Below are positions 27,161 through 36,302 of a stretch of DNA of 64,000 nt, one piece after another. The notes below the pieces were generated by a model that did not search any database, was not told where the DNA came from, and worked only from the letters and a program-made list of their open reading frames with translations. How positions within the stretch are numbered: the first letter of the stretch is position 1; each line of letters begins with the position of its first letter. A program made the translations under genes and the position numbers. The DNA comes from Butyrivibrio fibrisolvens (GTDB lineage: Bacteria; Bacillota; Clostridia; Lachnospirales; Lachnospiraceae), in assembly GCF_023206215.1 (NCBI RefSeq), contig NZ_CP065800.1, positions 1,550,001 through 1,614,000 on the forward strand. Direction: 5' to 3'.

Positions 27161-27209
27161 CTCTCTACAGTCTTATCTACTAATGAGATAATTCTGCAGA
27201 GAGTTTTTA
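27161..27209 (+). terminator. Rho-independent terminator of the FNT gene
   Basis: CTCTCT with CAG and TTATCT pair with AGATAA, CTG and AGAGAG, followed by TTTTTATT. It closes the transcript that includes the four upstream hairpins. Confidence 0.8.
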
Positions 27210-27350
27210 TTTATAAAACTAAGTTTGCTCTGAATTTTTTAATTGTAATCCTTGGCTTGGGCATTACCGTATTTTTGCAGGAAGCAATGAAAGTAAAAGA
27301 CTACGGACGGTCAGAATATATATCATGCTATGAAATTATAACTAAAACTA

Positions 27351-27631
27351 CCACTTGGACGGACCGGCATCACCAAAATCTTCACAGGGGCAGGCAGTAT
27401 ATAAATCATTGCCACGCTTTTTAATTGTTTTATAGAATTCATGAGCGTGATAGCTGGAGTTTTTTATTCTGCCAGGGGTCCGCATGTCTGAGCGTAAGCG
27501 AGTTTCGGACCCCGGAATAAAAAGCTACAGATATCATGCCATGAATTCATAAAACAATTAACAGCGTGGCAATGATTTATATACTGCCTGCCCCCTGTGA
27601 AGATTTTGGTGATGCCGGTCCGTCCAAGTGG
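27351..27631. repeat. Long hairpin element, copy B
   Basis: Second copy of the hairpin at 23250-23527, with terminal CCACTTGGACGGACCGGCAT and its exact complement. The central part of each arm (CAGGCAGTATATAAATCATT and on to GAATTC) is nearly identical to copy A. The outer arm and the tip differ by paired changes: GATGGG/CCCATC in A is GACGGA/TCCGTC here, and the tip gains one extra G-C pair. The copy lies between the FNT terminator and the SARP-like gene. Confidence 0.85.
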
Positions 27632-27871
27632 AGCTTACGGTTGATGCCCCTTAAATCACTGCATTTTACTGACGTATCAACTTGTTAGACAGATAATGTA
27701 AGTGCTTACAGTATCATTATAAAAAAACATCTTAAAAAACTTTTTGATGAAAATATGATGATTAACTAAAATGTGATATACTAATTATGATTGAAATTAT
27801 GATAAAACGATGTTTTTCGTGCATCAGATATTATTCTTATTCGAAGGGTGTTGTAGGGGAAGAACTTGAAT
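27632..27871 (+). other. Upstream region of the SARP-like gene
   Basis: About 240 bp of A/T-rich sequence between hairpin B and the regulator gene. A -10-like TATACT is present near 27777, but no good -35 box is found at the right distance. I see nothing else here. Confidence 0.4.
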
Positions 27872-29119
27872 ATGGAACAGACCAAAGTGGATGAAAAAGT
27901 ATTACAGGTACGGCTCTTGGGGAAGTTTTCTCTTGTCTATGATGGTAAAGAAGTAACTCCGGGGCGTAATAACGCATCGAAGTTTACTCAGCTATTGCAG
28001 ATAGTGTGGCTTCAGGGAGATAAGGGCGTTTATAAGGATGAGCTTATTTCTGCGCTCTATGGTGAAGAAGAGACTCTTAACATCAGTAACAGCTTCAACA
28101 ATCTTCTTTATCAGATGCGTAAGCAGATGGTAGCTGCTGGTCTTCCTGCGCAGAGCTATGTCAAGAAGCATAAGAAGATGTTTATAATTGACCCTGCTGT
28201 ACCGGTATGGGTTGATGCTCTTGATTTTAAAGACAATTACAGAAAGGGTCATGATACGCAGGATCCTGAACTTAAATTTGAATATTTTAATAAAGCTTTC
28301 AACCTCTATCAGGGAGAGCTTCTTCCTGCTCTGTCCACAGAGACATGGGTTATCATGGAGAGCGTTACACTTCGCAAGATGTATGATGAAGTGGTATCTT
28401 GGCTTGGCGAGTATATCCTTTCTAAGAAAGAATATGAAGAAGCCTATCACATCTATGGACGCGCAGCAGAGATCTATCCTGAGAACGATTGGCAGGTTGG
28501 CCAGATCCAGACACTTATAGCTAAGGGCGATTACAAGAATGCTTTAAGAGTGTATGACAGCACAGTAGCATACTATACTACTGAACTTGGTCTTCCAATT
28601 CCGGAGAAGCTCCTTGATGTGTATCATAAGATGAGCGCTAAGATTGACAATGCTCCCGGACAGATTCATCAGATACAGGCTGAGATGACTCAGGACAGAA
28701 GATCTGTAGAAGTTTCGGAAGATGAGGGTGCATATGACTGCTCGTATCCAAGCTTTATCGATGCTTATCACATCCTTTCAAGAAATATGGAAAGAACCGG
28801 ATATTCAGTATTCATGATGTTGTGTACTCTGGTCGATTATGAAGGCAAGATGATACGCAATCAGGACAAGCTTCGTGCCAGAAGCCAGGCCCTTTGGGAA
28901 GCGATACATGACACACTTCGTCAGGGAGATACTTTTACCAAGTATTCCAACAGCCAGTTCCTTATACTTCTTGTAGGAACAAGTCAGGAAGACTGTGATA
29001 TCATCTATCGCCGTATCAACAAGAGACTCAAAGAGATTGCCGGTTCAAGAGCTGACTTTAAATATAGTGTTGTATCGCTTGCTGAGCTTCCGGCAGAACT
29101 TGAAGATCAGGCAAGATGA
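27872..29119 (+). CDS. SARP-like regulator with BTAD domain
   Basis: A 415-residue putative transcription factor. It opens with a winged-helix DNA-binding domain (about 10-95; VRLLGKFSLVYDGKEVTPGR, SFNNLLYQMRKQM), then a bacterial transcriptional activation (BTAD) domain built of TPR-like helices (about 115-255; YQGELLPALSTETWV). The C-terminal part (about 285-400) resembles a degenerate GGDEF fold (RQGDTFTKYSNSQFLILLVGT) without the GGDEF catalytic residues. ATG 27872 is used; a TTG at 27866 is in frame and closer to the AGGGGA site (27855-27860), so it could be the true start. Its target is unknown; the surface-polymer cluster immediately downstream is a candidate. Confidence 0.78.
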   Translation: MEQTKVDEKVLQVRLLGKFSLVYDGKEVTPGRNNASKFTQLLQIVWLQGDKGVYKDELISALYGEEETLNISNSFNNLLYQMRKQMVAAGLPAQSYVKKHKKMFIIDPAVPVWVDALDFKDNYRKGHDTQDPELKFEYFNKAFNLYQGELLPALSTETWVIMESVTLRKMYDEVVSWLGEYILSKKEYEEAYHIYGRAAEIYPENDWQVGQIQTLIAKGDYKNALRVYDSTVAYYTTELGLPIPEKLLDVYHKMSAKIDNAPGQIHQIQAEMTQDRRSVEVSEDEGAYDCSYPSFIDAYHILSRNMERTGYSVFMMLCTLVDYEGKMIRNQDKLRARSQALWEAIHDTLRQGDTFTKYSNSQFLILLVGTSQEDCDIIYRRINKRLKEIAGSRADFKYSVVSLAELPAELEDQAR

Positions 29120-29231
29120 TCGTGTTCTTACCTATATAATAGGATGAGTTATAGAGTTTATCGCAATACGGAATCAGAAGATATTGTATTTGGTAATTTG
29201 CTCCAATAATCTATTTTTTAATGATAGCCGG

Positions 29232-29262
29232 GCGCCGCTTTATTACTGCAAATAGAGCGGCG
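29232..29262 (+). terminator. Hairpin after the SARP-like gene
   Basis: GCGCCGCTTTATT pairs with AATAGAGCGGCG around a short loop, about 115 bp after the stop codon. The T-run is poor, so efficiency is uncertain. Confidence 0.5.
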
Positions 29263-29393
29263 TTCATAATTTGTTCATCTTTTATTAAAATTTACAAAAA
29301 ATTTATCAAAAAAAAAAAGTTTACTTTTATCACAAATGCCAATGACATGGCGTTTTCTTTATGTTATATTATCCTATAGTTAGGGGAAAGTTA

Positions 29394-29419
29394 GGTACAC
29401 GGGGTAGTGTACCTTTTTT
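29394..29419 (+). terminator. Terminator-like hairpin in the leader of the polymer cluster
   Basis: Perfect 7-bp stem GGTACAC/GTGTACC with a GGGGTA loop and six T residues follows. It lies about 95 bp before the first gene of the cluster and downstream of a TATATTAT-like -10 region (about 29364-29371). This suggests transcription attenuation or antitermination of the operon. Confidence 0.65.
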
Positions 29420-29512
29420 CGAGCCAAAAGAAAGGCTCTCGGACTTGTAAAGATAATAGAGCTTTTGATCATAGTGACAGGCTCTGTTCCGACATCTAAC
29501 CAGAGGAAGAAT

Positions 29513-30334
29513 ATGAAAAAGTATCAGTCAGTAAAGATAATAGTCAATACTCATAAGAAATATTGGATGCCTCATAGCAAGATGTACATTCCTATGCAGG
29601 TTGGTGCTGCTCTTGATAAGGACAAGGATGGTAATCCCAAGGACCTTGGTTATCAGAAAGATAACGATGGGGACAATATTTCTGAGAAGAATCCGCTTTA
29701 TTGCGAGCTTACAGGTTTGTACTGGGCTTGGAAGAATCTTGACGCGGATTATATAGGTCTTTGCCATTACAGACGCTATTTTGGCGGATTCAGATCTTCA
29801 AGGAATCCAAAGGGCAGGATACTTCTTCGCCGTGAGCTTCAGCCTATGCTTGGCAAGTATCGTGTTTTTCTTCCTACTAAGCGTCATTATGTTATTGAGT
29901 CGCTGTATTCACATTATCAGCACACTCATTATATAGAACATCTTTATGTTACAAGGGGTATCATCTCTCAGATGTATCCTGAATATATAGAAACCTATGA
30001 TAAAGTCCTTCGTCAGACCAGTGGACATATGTTCAATATGATGATTATGGACAGAGAGCTTCTTAATGAGTATTGCACATGGTTGTTCAATATTCTTGAA
30101 GAGCTTGAGAAGAAGATTGACGTACGACACATGTCTCATTTCCAGGGTAGATATTGCGGAAGAGTCAGCGAGATAATATTCAATGTCTGGCTTGACTATC
30201 AGATTGAGACAGGTAGGATTGATCGTTCTGAAGTTAAGATCCTTCCATATGTATATATGGAGAAGATTGACTGGGTCAAGAAGATCAGCAAGTTCCTTCG
30301 TGCCAAACTCTTCCATGAGAAATACGAAGTTTAA
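29513..30334 (+). CDS. DUF4422 protein, putative capsule/polysaccharide glycosyltransferase
   Basis: A 273-residue protein of the DUF4422 family, often annotated as exopolysaccharide biosynthesis glycosyltransferase. Marks of the family are KIIVNTHKKYWMP at the start, then ADYIGLCHYRRYFGG and a later YCGRVSEIIFNVWLDYQ. Such proteins probably transfer a sugar to a lipid-linked repeat unit in the cytoplasm, but activity is rarely proven. ATG 29513 follows GAGGAAG. It is the first gene of a co-directional cluster and is followed closely by licD. The acceptor and donor are unknown. Confidence 0.78.
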   Translation: MKKYQSVKIIVNTHKKYWMPHSKMYIPMQVGAALDKDKDGNPKDLGYQKDNDGDNISEKNPLYCELTGLYWAWKNLDADYIGLCHYRRYFGGFRSSRNPKGRILLRRELQPMLGKYRVFLPTKRHYVIESLYSHYQHTHYIEHLYVTRGIISQMYPEYIETYDKVLRQTSGHMFNMMIMDRELLNEYCTWLFNILEELEKKIDVRHMSHFQGRYCGRVSEIIFNVWLDYQIETGRIDRSEVKILPYVYMEKIDWVKKISKFLRAKLFHEKYEV

Positions 30335-30347
30335 AGGAAGGTGTACC

Positions 30348-31283
30348 TTGTCACTTTCAACAGTTAATGCTTTTAAGCATATGGAGTCGGCTGGCAATGT
30401 GATTCTTGATGATAAGCAGCTTGCAGCACTTCAGAAGACACTTAACATGATTCTTGCAGATATCATTTCTGTCTGCGAGGAGAACAATATTACATATACT
30501 CTTGGTGGCGGTTCAGCATTAGGTGCGGTCCGCCATCATGGTTTTATTCCGTGGGATGATGATATTGATATCAATATGCCCAGAAGAGATTATGATGTGT
30601 TCATACCTCTTTTTACCAGGAAATTTGGCTGGAAGTATTGGATTCATACACCCCAGGGAACTAAGGGTTACAACCTTCTTCTGTCCAGGATAAGACTTAA
30701 GGGTACCAGTGTTGTAACAAGAGAAGATTTTAAAAACAAAGAAGCCGGAGCCTTTATAGACCTCTTTGTCATGGAGAATACTTTTAACAATGCGCTGGCA
30801 AGGAATCTTCATGGACTTGCATGTTGCGGATTGGGTTTTCTTGTGTCATGCAGGAAGTTCTATCGTGACAGGAAGCAGATGATGAAGATGGCAGCTGACA
30901 GCGGTGAAGCTGGTATGGCTAAGGTCTTCAAAATGAAGATAGCAATAGGTTTCTTGATTTCTTTTATCTCACTTGATACTCTTGTAAGGGTAGGAGATAA
31001 TGTGAACCGCATCTGCAAGAACGATCATTCCAAGTATGTAACCGTTCCTACAGGCCGTAAATACTTCTTTGGAGAGATGTATTTACGAAAAGATGTTTGC
31101 AGAACCAGAAAAGTGTTGTATGATGGTAATTTGTACAGAGTTCCGCGTAATATCGATTTGTATTTAAAGAACCTGTATGGTGATTATATGAAGTTACCTT
31201 CTCCTGATCAGATAGAGAAGCATATTTTCTTTAAACCTTTTTATCTGAGTCTGGAAGAAAAAAGCAGTATTGAAAAGAGATGA
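30348..31283 (+). CDS. LicD family phosphotransferase
   Basis: A 311-residue LicD-type enzyme, a nucleotidyltransferase-fold family that moves phosphocholine or other phospho-alcohols onto surface glycans. Key motifs are YTLGGGSALGAVRHHGFIPW and the metal-binding DDDIDINMPRRDYD. A TTG start at 30348, eight bases after GGAAGG, is preferred because the frame further upstream overlaps the DUF4422 gene; ATG 30381 is an alternative. Together with the cytidylyltransferase and TagF-like gene downstream, it suggests decoration of a phosphate-containing wall polymer. No choline-specific genes are nearby, so the group transferred is open. Confidence 0.85.
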   Translation: MSLSTVNAFKHMESAGNVILDDKQLAALQKTLNMILADIISVCEENNITYTLGGGSALGAVRHHGFIPWDDDIDINMPRRDYDVFIPLFTRKFGWKYWIHTPQGTKGYNLLLSRIRLKGTSVVTREDFKNKEAGAFIDLFVMENTFNNALARNLHGLACCGLGFLVSCRKFYRDRKQMMKMAADSGEAGMAKVFKMKIAIGFLISFISLDTLVRVGDNVNRICKNDHSKYVTVPTGRKYFFGEMYLRKDVCRTRKVLYDGNLYRVPRNIDLYLKNLYGDYMKLPSPDQIEKHIFFKPFYLSLEEKSSIEKR

Positions 31284-31341
31284 TCTTCAAATCAACGAGG
31301 ACCACTCTTGGCCTGATAGTAAGGCTGGAAAGGATTTACAA

Positions 31342-32064
31342 ATGAATGCAGCATTAATTTTTGCCGGAGGTACCGGTAAGCGTATGAATTCTAAGGCAGT
31401 GCCTAAACAGTTCCTTATTCTGTACGGCAAGCCGCTTATCATATATACTCTTGAGAAATTCGAGAACCATCCTGATATAGACGGTATTGTTATCGCTTGT
31501 CTTGAAGAGTGGATACCTAAGATGAAGAAGTATTGCGAACAGTTCAATATTACCAAGGTTCGTGCTATTGTTCCGGGTGGTGCTTCAGGTCAGGAATCTA
31601 TCTATCATGGACTTAAGTCTATATCATCTATGTATAGCGATGATGATGTAGTTCTTATACATGATGGAGTTCGTCCGCTTGTAGACCCTAATACTATTAC
31701 CAAGGCAATCGAGTGCGCTAATACCAAGGGCAATGCCATCACTGTTACTCCTGCTATTGAGACTATCTTCCTTGATAACGAGGCTGACGGCGAAGTAGGA
31801 CGTATCATTGACCGTAAGCAGTGTCTCATGGCAAGAGCACCTCAGTGTTTCCATATCAAAGATATTATGGCTTGCCATACTAAGGCTATTGAAGAGCAGA
31901 AGGATGACTTTATTGATTCTGCAAGCATGATGAAATATTATGGACATAAGCTTTTCACAGTTGAGGGCCGTCCTGAGAACATCAAGATCACAACTCCGGT
32001 TGACTTCTATATGTTCCGTGCTATAATTGATGCCCGTGAGAATCAGCAGATCTTCGGACTGTAA
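31342..32064 (+). CDS. IspD/TarI-like cytidylyltransferase
   Basis: A 240-residue enzyme that activates a sugar-alcohol phosphate with CTP. The nucleotide-binding start ALIFAGGTGKRMNSKAVPKQF is typical of both IspD (methylerythritol phosphate) and TarI (ribitol phosphate); HDGVRPLVDP and DRKQCLMARAPQCF are further family motifs. Because it sits between licD and a TagF-like polymerase, I favour a role in making a CDP-alcohol precursor for the surface polymer rather than isoprenoids. The sequence alone does not settle this. ATG 31342 follows AAAGGA; the open frame extends to 31270 within the end of licD. Confidence 0.8.
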   Translation: MNAALIFAGGTGKRMNSKAVPKQFLILYGKPLIIYTLEKFENHPDIDGIVIACLEEWIPKMKKYCEQFNITKVRAIVPGGASGQESIYHGLKSISSMYSDDDVVLIHDGVRPLVDPNTITKAIECANTKGNAITVTPAIETIFLDNEADGEVGRIIDRKQCLMARAPQCFHIKDIMACHTKAIEEQKDDFIDSASMMKYYGHKLFTVEGRPENIKITTPVDFYMFRAIIDARENQQIFGL

Positions 32065-32121
32065 TATAGATATTCTGCATCGAAGTTTATTTATAATAGT
32101 AGTATTTTTAGGAGATTTATA

Positions 32122-33390
32122 ATGCCAGTAGTTCAGATTGTAAAGAGAAAAGCAAAAAGAATGTTCCCTGCAGCTGTAGAAGGAAGATTCTTTAAGAGAA
32201 TGGGAGTAGCCTGGAAGCAGACTAAGACATGGGTTGATCGTTCTATAGGTTATGAGAACCGTAAAGTTCTTTCACAGAATACACCTGTAGTTCATAACAG
32301 GATCATGTTCATCACTTTCAACCACAGCTATTCATGTAACCCTAAGTATATATGCGAAGAGCTTATAAAGCGCAATGCTAATGTTGAGATATACTGGGGC
32401 GTTACCAATATGAATACAAGAGGTTATGTTCCGGATCTTCCTAATGTTCATGTTGTTAAGATGAACAGTTATGAATATTTTGTAGCAGCATGCTCTTCAC
32501 ACGTTATTATCATCAATTCACTTCTTGGTGATAAGTTCTATCCTTTCCCTGTTAAGAAGGAGCAGCGTGTATTTGAGACATGGCATGGAAGTCTTGGTAT
32601 CAAGCGTTTTGACCTTGCACATTACAATACTAATCTTTCATGGCCTGAAGCTGCAATACGTACAGGTAAGCTTACCAACTACTGTATCTCTAACTCAAAG
32701 TTTGAGGAAGACGTATTCAGAGAGACATTCTGGCCTGAAACACGTATCATGCGTCTTGGACATGCCAGAAATGATATCTTCTTTGATACATATAAGGAGA
32801 AGAGAGCTCAGTGGAAGAAGGAATTCTTCGAAGAAAGAGGCCTTAACCCTGATACAAAGCTCTGTCTCTATGCTCCTACATTCCGTGATACTCACAATTT
32901 TGAAGTATATGATCTTAATTGTGACAGACTTGTCGAAGCTCTTGAAGAGCGCTTCGGCGGAGAGTGGAAGATCCTTCTTCGTTATCATGACAATGATAAG
33001 AAGAAAGAAAAGACTCAGAACAAGCTTAAACAGGATTGCGTTATCGATGTAACAGATCTTCCTGATATTCAGGAACTTCTTTCCTTCGTAGATTGCGGAA
33101 TTACAGATTATTCCTCATGGATCTATGATTTTGTATTAAGCGGCAAGCCTGGATTTATCTATGCTCGCGATGTAGATATTTATAACAATGAACGTGGATT
33201 CTATTTCAAACTTGAAGAGTCTCCATTCCCTGTTGCGAAATGCAATGATGAGATGATGCAGAATGTTCGTTCATTTGATGAAAAACTTTATGCAGATAAA
33301 GTTAAAGAATTCCTTGATGGTAAGGGATGCATGGATGATGGTCATGCAAGTGAGAGAATTGTTGATCGTCTCATGAAACTTCTTGGTTAA
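32122..33390 (+). CDS. TagB/TagF-like CDP-alcohol phosphotransferase
   Basis: A 422-residue enzyme of the CDP-glycerol glycerophosphotransferase family, which builds or primes poly(alditol phosphate) chains like teichoic acids at the inner face of the membrane. Family motifs are present: ETWHGSLGIKRF, LYAPTFRDTHNF, and the late TDYSSWIYDFVLSGKP. Only the catalytic domain is seen, without a fused glycosyltransferase. The preceding cytidylyltransferase could supply its CDP-alcohol. Ribosome site AGGAG precedes ATG 32122. Whether it adds one unit or polymerises is unknown. Confidence 0.87.
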   Translation: MPVVQIVKRKAKRMFPAAVEGRFFKRMGVAWKQTKTWVDRSIGYENRKVLSQNTPVVHNRIMFITFNHSYSCNPKYICEELIKRNANVEIYWGVTNMNTRGYVPDLPNVHVVKMNSYEYFVAACSSHVIIINSLLGDKFYPFPVKKEQRVFETWHGSLGIKRFDLAHYNTNLSWPEAAIRTGKLTNYCISNSKFEEDVFRETFWPETRIMRLGHARNDIFFDTYKEKRAQWKKEFFEERGLNPDTKLCLYAPTFRDTHNFEVYDLNCDRLVEALEERFGGEWKILLRYHDNDKKKEKTQNKLKQDCVIDVTDLPDIQELLSFVDCGITDYSSWIYDFVLSGKPGFIYARDVDIYNNERGFYFKLEESPFPVAKCNDEMMQNVRSFDEKLYADKVKEFLDGKGCMDDGHASERIVDRLMKLLG

Positions 33391-33397
33391 AATAGTT

Positions 33398-33428
33398 AGG
33401 GCGCATGGGGATTGTACCTTTGCGCCCT
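33398..33428 (+). terminator. Hairpin inside the polymer cluster
   Basis: AGGGCGCA and TGCGCCCT pair around a 15-base loop, then TATTT follows. It sits between the TagF-like and acyltransferase genes and may be a partial terminator. Confidence 0.55.
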
Positions 33429-33467
33429 TATTTGGATTTTATTACACGAATTTTTAGAGGTTGGAAT

Positions 33468-34595
33468 ATGGCGGAAAAAACAAAAAGCCGAAGGAATGGC
33501 AGGATAGAAATTCTGCGTTTTGTCTTCGCCTTTATTGTACTCCTTCATCATTCAAGATACCTTTTGGGAGATGATAACTGTTATTTTCTGGGAGGTTCGC
33601 TGGGTGTAGAGTTCTTCTTTATTGTATCAGGCTTCTTGATGATGAATACGGTAGACCGCATAGTGTCTTCCAAAAACTATAATACAATTCCTGTTGACAG
33701 GAATCTTGCTAATGAAACAGCTTCTTTTATTAAAAAGAAGATTAAGGCGGTGCTTCCGCAGTTTCCTATTGCATGGTTTATAGGACTTATATTTGTAATA
33801 ATAATAGGTCAGATGAGCATAGTGGAGGCTTTTGAAGAGTTCGAAGAGAATTTCTGGGAACTGTCTCTTTTGAAGATGACAGGCATCTATGATGGCGGAC
33901 TTGATGGCGTTATGTGGTACATATCTTCTATGCTTATCTGCATGACTATATTGTATCCGTTGCTTAGGAAGTTTCCTCACATGATGAGGAAGATCTGGTG
34001 CCCTTTCCTTGCGCTTATGCTTCTTGGAATGATGTGCATCCTTGACGGACATCCAAGGAATCCGACCAAGGTGTACAGTATTATTTATAAAGGTAATATA
34101 AGGGCTTTTGCTGAGATATGTATAGGTATTTGGTCTTTTGACATAGTCAGAAAGATCAAAAATATTAACTGGTCCGGACTGGCAAGAGTTATTTTTGAGA
34201 TCGTTCAGCTTACAGGATATTTGATGGCTATTGTATATATGTACATGGAAAAACCGGGAAGAGATGACTATTTCTTCCTGATGATATTGTCCATATCAGT
34301 TATTCTGTCTTTTGCTCAGGTCGGAATTTTGTCAGAGGTATATAACAACAGATTCAGTATGATACTTGGAAGATTTTCTGCAGCAATGTATTTTTCGCAT
34401 TTATACTATGCTCAGAATCTTAATCTTATTTTAAGTGATAGTCTTACTAAGCAGCAGAAGACTGTGATCTATGTTGCATGTTCACTTGTAACAGCATTGG
34501 TAGTTGAAGCATTGGCATTTCTTTATAAGAAGGTGTCACCAAACTTTAAGAGGGGCTTAAAAGCTATTTTAGTAAAAGATGAAAAAGATAATTAA
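33468..34595 (+). CDS. Acyltransferase family 3 membrane protein
   Basis: A 375-residue integral membrane acyltransferase (OafA/WecH-like), likely O-acetylating the surface polymer. It has about ten hydrophobic segments. The N-terminal family pattern is clear: GRIEILRFVFAFIVLLHHSR with the conserved HH pair, and GVEFFFIVSGFLMM. ATG 33468 follows a GAGGTTGG site; the open frame starts at 33405. The gene overlaps the following permease gene by 17 bp, which supports co-translation in one operon. Confidence 0.85.
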   Translation: MAEKTKSRRNGRIEILRFVFAFIVLLHHSRYLLGDDNCYFLGGSLGVEFFFIVSGFLMMNTVDRIVSSKNYNTIPVDRNLANETASFIKKKIKAVLPQFPIAWFIGLIFVIIIGQMSIVEAFEEFEENFWELSLLKMTGIYDGGLDGVMWYISSMLICMTILYPLLRKFPHMMRKIWCPFLALMLLGMMCILDGHPRNPTKVYSIIYKGNIRAFAEICIGIWSFDIVRKIKNINWSGLARVIFEIVQLTGYLMAIVYMYMEKPGRDDYFFLMILSISVILSFAQVGILSEVYNNRFSMILGRFSAAMYFSHLYYAQNLNLILSDSLTKQQKTVIYVACSLVTALVVEALAFLYKKVSPNFKRGLKAILVKDEKDN

Positions 34596-35355
34596 AAAAT
34601 GTAAAAAGTATCAGTTTCTTTTTGAAGAGCTGGTAAAAAGAGATTTTAAACAGAAATATAAAAGAAGTATTTTGGGAATGGGATGGAGTATTCTTTCACC
34701 TCTTTTCACACTTCTTGTTATGTATGTGATCTTTTCAAATCTGTTTGGCCACAAGATGGAGCATTATGTAACATACCTTTTTAGTGGCCAGCTTGTTTTG
34801 TCATATTACAAGGAGTCTACCAAGAATGGTATGACCAGCCTTGTTAACAACTCCAAGATTTTTACTAAGATCAATGTGCCAAAGTATATGTTCCTTTTAT
34901 CCAAGAACGTATCAGCTCTTGTAAACTTTGGACTTACACTGGTTGTATACTTTATATTCTGTGCATTTGATGGAATATCATTTCACCCAAGACAGTTCCT
35001 TTTGATCTTCCCTATCCTTTGCATTTTGGGACTTAATATCGGAGTGGGACTTATACTGTCAGCAATGTTTGTATTCTTTAGAGATATAAGATATCTTTAT
35101 GATATAGTTCTTACTTTGCTGACATATGTTTCAGCTGTATTCTATTCGGTTGATAAGTTTTCAGCTTTGGGACAGAGATTGTTCTTACTGAATCCTGTTT
35201 ATGTATACATCAAATATTTCCGTGTGATCATGATCGACGGACTTGTTCCGTCATTAGAATACCATCTCTTATGCCTTTTTTATGCGGGAATAAGCCTACT
35301 TATAGGCGGACTTATCTACAAGAAAAATAATCACGCATTCCTGTACTATTTATAA
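34579..35355 (+). CDS. Polysaccharide ABC exporter permease, TagG-like
   Basis: A 258-residue ABC-2 type permease with six membrane segments, related to TagG and RfbA, which export teichoic acids or O-antigen-like polymers. The N-terminus ELVKRDFKQKYKRSILGMGW is the typical amphipathic start of this family. It overlaps the acyltransferase gene by 17 bp and is followed 13 bp later by its ATPase. It should act after synthesis on the lipid carrier in the cytoplasm. Confidence 0.9.
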   Translation: MKKIIKKCKKYQFLFEELVKRDFKQKYKRSILGMGWSILSPLFTLLVMYVIFSNLFGHKMEHYVTYLFSGQLVLSYYKESTKNGMTSLVNNSKIFTKINVPKYMFLLSKNVSALVNFGLTLVVYFIFCAFDGISFHPRQFLLIFPILCILGLNIGVGLILSAMFVFFRDIRYLYDIVLTLLTYVSAVFYSVDKFSALGQRLFLLNPVYVYIKYFRVIMIDGLVPSLEYHLLCLFYAGISLLIGGLIYKKNNHAFLYYL

Positions 35356-35368
35356 GAGGATTAACGTT

Positions 35369-36244
35369 ATGTCAGTTATAGAATGTAATAATGTCAGCAT
35401 CCGTTATATGACGGGTGATTTTAAGGCTATAGGTTTAAAAGAATATGTTATCCGTCACTTAAAGGGTAATTATCATGTCAAGGAATTCTGGGCAGACAAG
35501 GATGTAACTTTCAAGCTTGAAAAGGGAGACATGCTTGGTATCATTGGTTCCAATGGTGCAGGTAAGTCTACACTTTTAAAGGCTGTGACGGGCATTATGA
35601 TCCCTACATATGGAGAACTTCATACTAAGGGCAATATTGCAGCTCTACTTGAGCTTGCCAGCGGATTTGACGGAGATATGACCGTTAAGGAGAATACATA
35701 CCTTCGAGGCGCCCTTCTTGGATATACAAGACAGTTTCTTGATGAAAAATATGATGAGATCATCAAATTTGCAGAGCTTGAAGAATTTCAGGATTATGAA
35801 TTCAAGCAGCTCTCATCCGGTATGAAATCAAGACTTGCTTTTTCAATAGCATGTCTTGTCAATCCTGATATCATCATTCTCGATGAAGTACTGTCAGTTG
35901 GTGATGGTGCATTCAGGAAGAAGTCCGGCGACAAGATGAAAGAGATCCTTGATAGTGGTGTTACAGGTCTTCTGGTTAGCCATTCAATCTCTCAGGTTAG
36001 AGAGCTTTGTAACAAGATTTTATGGCTTGATCATGGCAAACAGGTTGCTTTTACTGATGAGGTTGATCTGTATTGTGATGCTTACGAAGAATTCCTTATG
36101 ACCAAAAAACTTCCTAAAAAACCGGAAGATATAGAAAAACTTGCCAAGGGACACAAAGTAAGACTTGAGCAGGAAGAAGCAGAGAAAGACAGAAAAGCAG
36201 CTGAAAGAGCTGCCAAAGCCAAGGCCAAGGAACAGGCTAAATAA
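35369..36244 (+). CDS. Polysaccharide ABC exporter ATPase, TagH-like
   Basis: A 291-residue ATP-binding subunit. Walker A GSNGAGKST (residues 60-68), signature LSSGMKSRL and Walker B IIILDEVLSVGD are all intact, and SHSISQVRELC provides the switch histidine. The long N-terminal extension before Walker A is usual for TagH/Wzt-type proteins. After about residue 245 comes a Lys/Glu/Ala-rich helix in place of a carbohydrate-binding or SH3 domain, so export probably does not check chain ends the Wzt way. It pairs with the preceding permease. Confidence 0.92.
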   Translation: MSVIECNNVSIRYMTGDFKAIGLKEYVIRHLKGNYHVKEFWADKDVTFKLEKGDMLGIIGSNGAGKSTLLKAVTGIMIPTYGELHTKGNIAALLELASGFDGDMTVKENTYLRGALLGYTRQFLDEKYDEIIKFAELEEFQDYEFKQLSSGMKSRLAFSIACLVNPDIIILDEVLSVGDGAFRKKSGDKMKEILDSGVTGLLVSHSISQVRELCNKILWLDHGKQVAFTDEVDLYCDAYEEFLMTKKLPKKPEDIEKLAKGHKVRLEQEEAEKDRKAAERAAKAKAKEQAK

Positions 36245-36302
36245 ATATATCTATTGATATAGTTTGATTTTCTTTAGCTTAGATTTGAGTTAGACGAGGT
36301 TA

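Noticed and set aside
27008..27424. 138-codon ORF downstream of the FNT gene
   Set aside because: It runs through four hairpins, a terminator and the start of hairpin B, has no ribosome site and reads as non-coding sequence.
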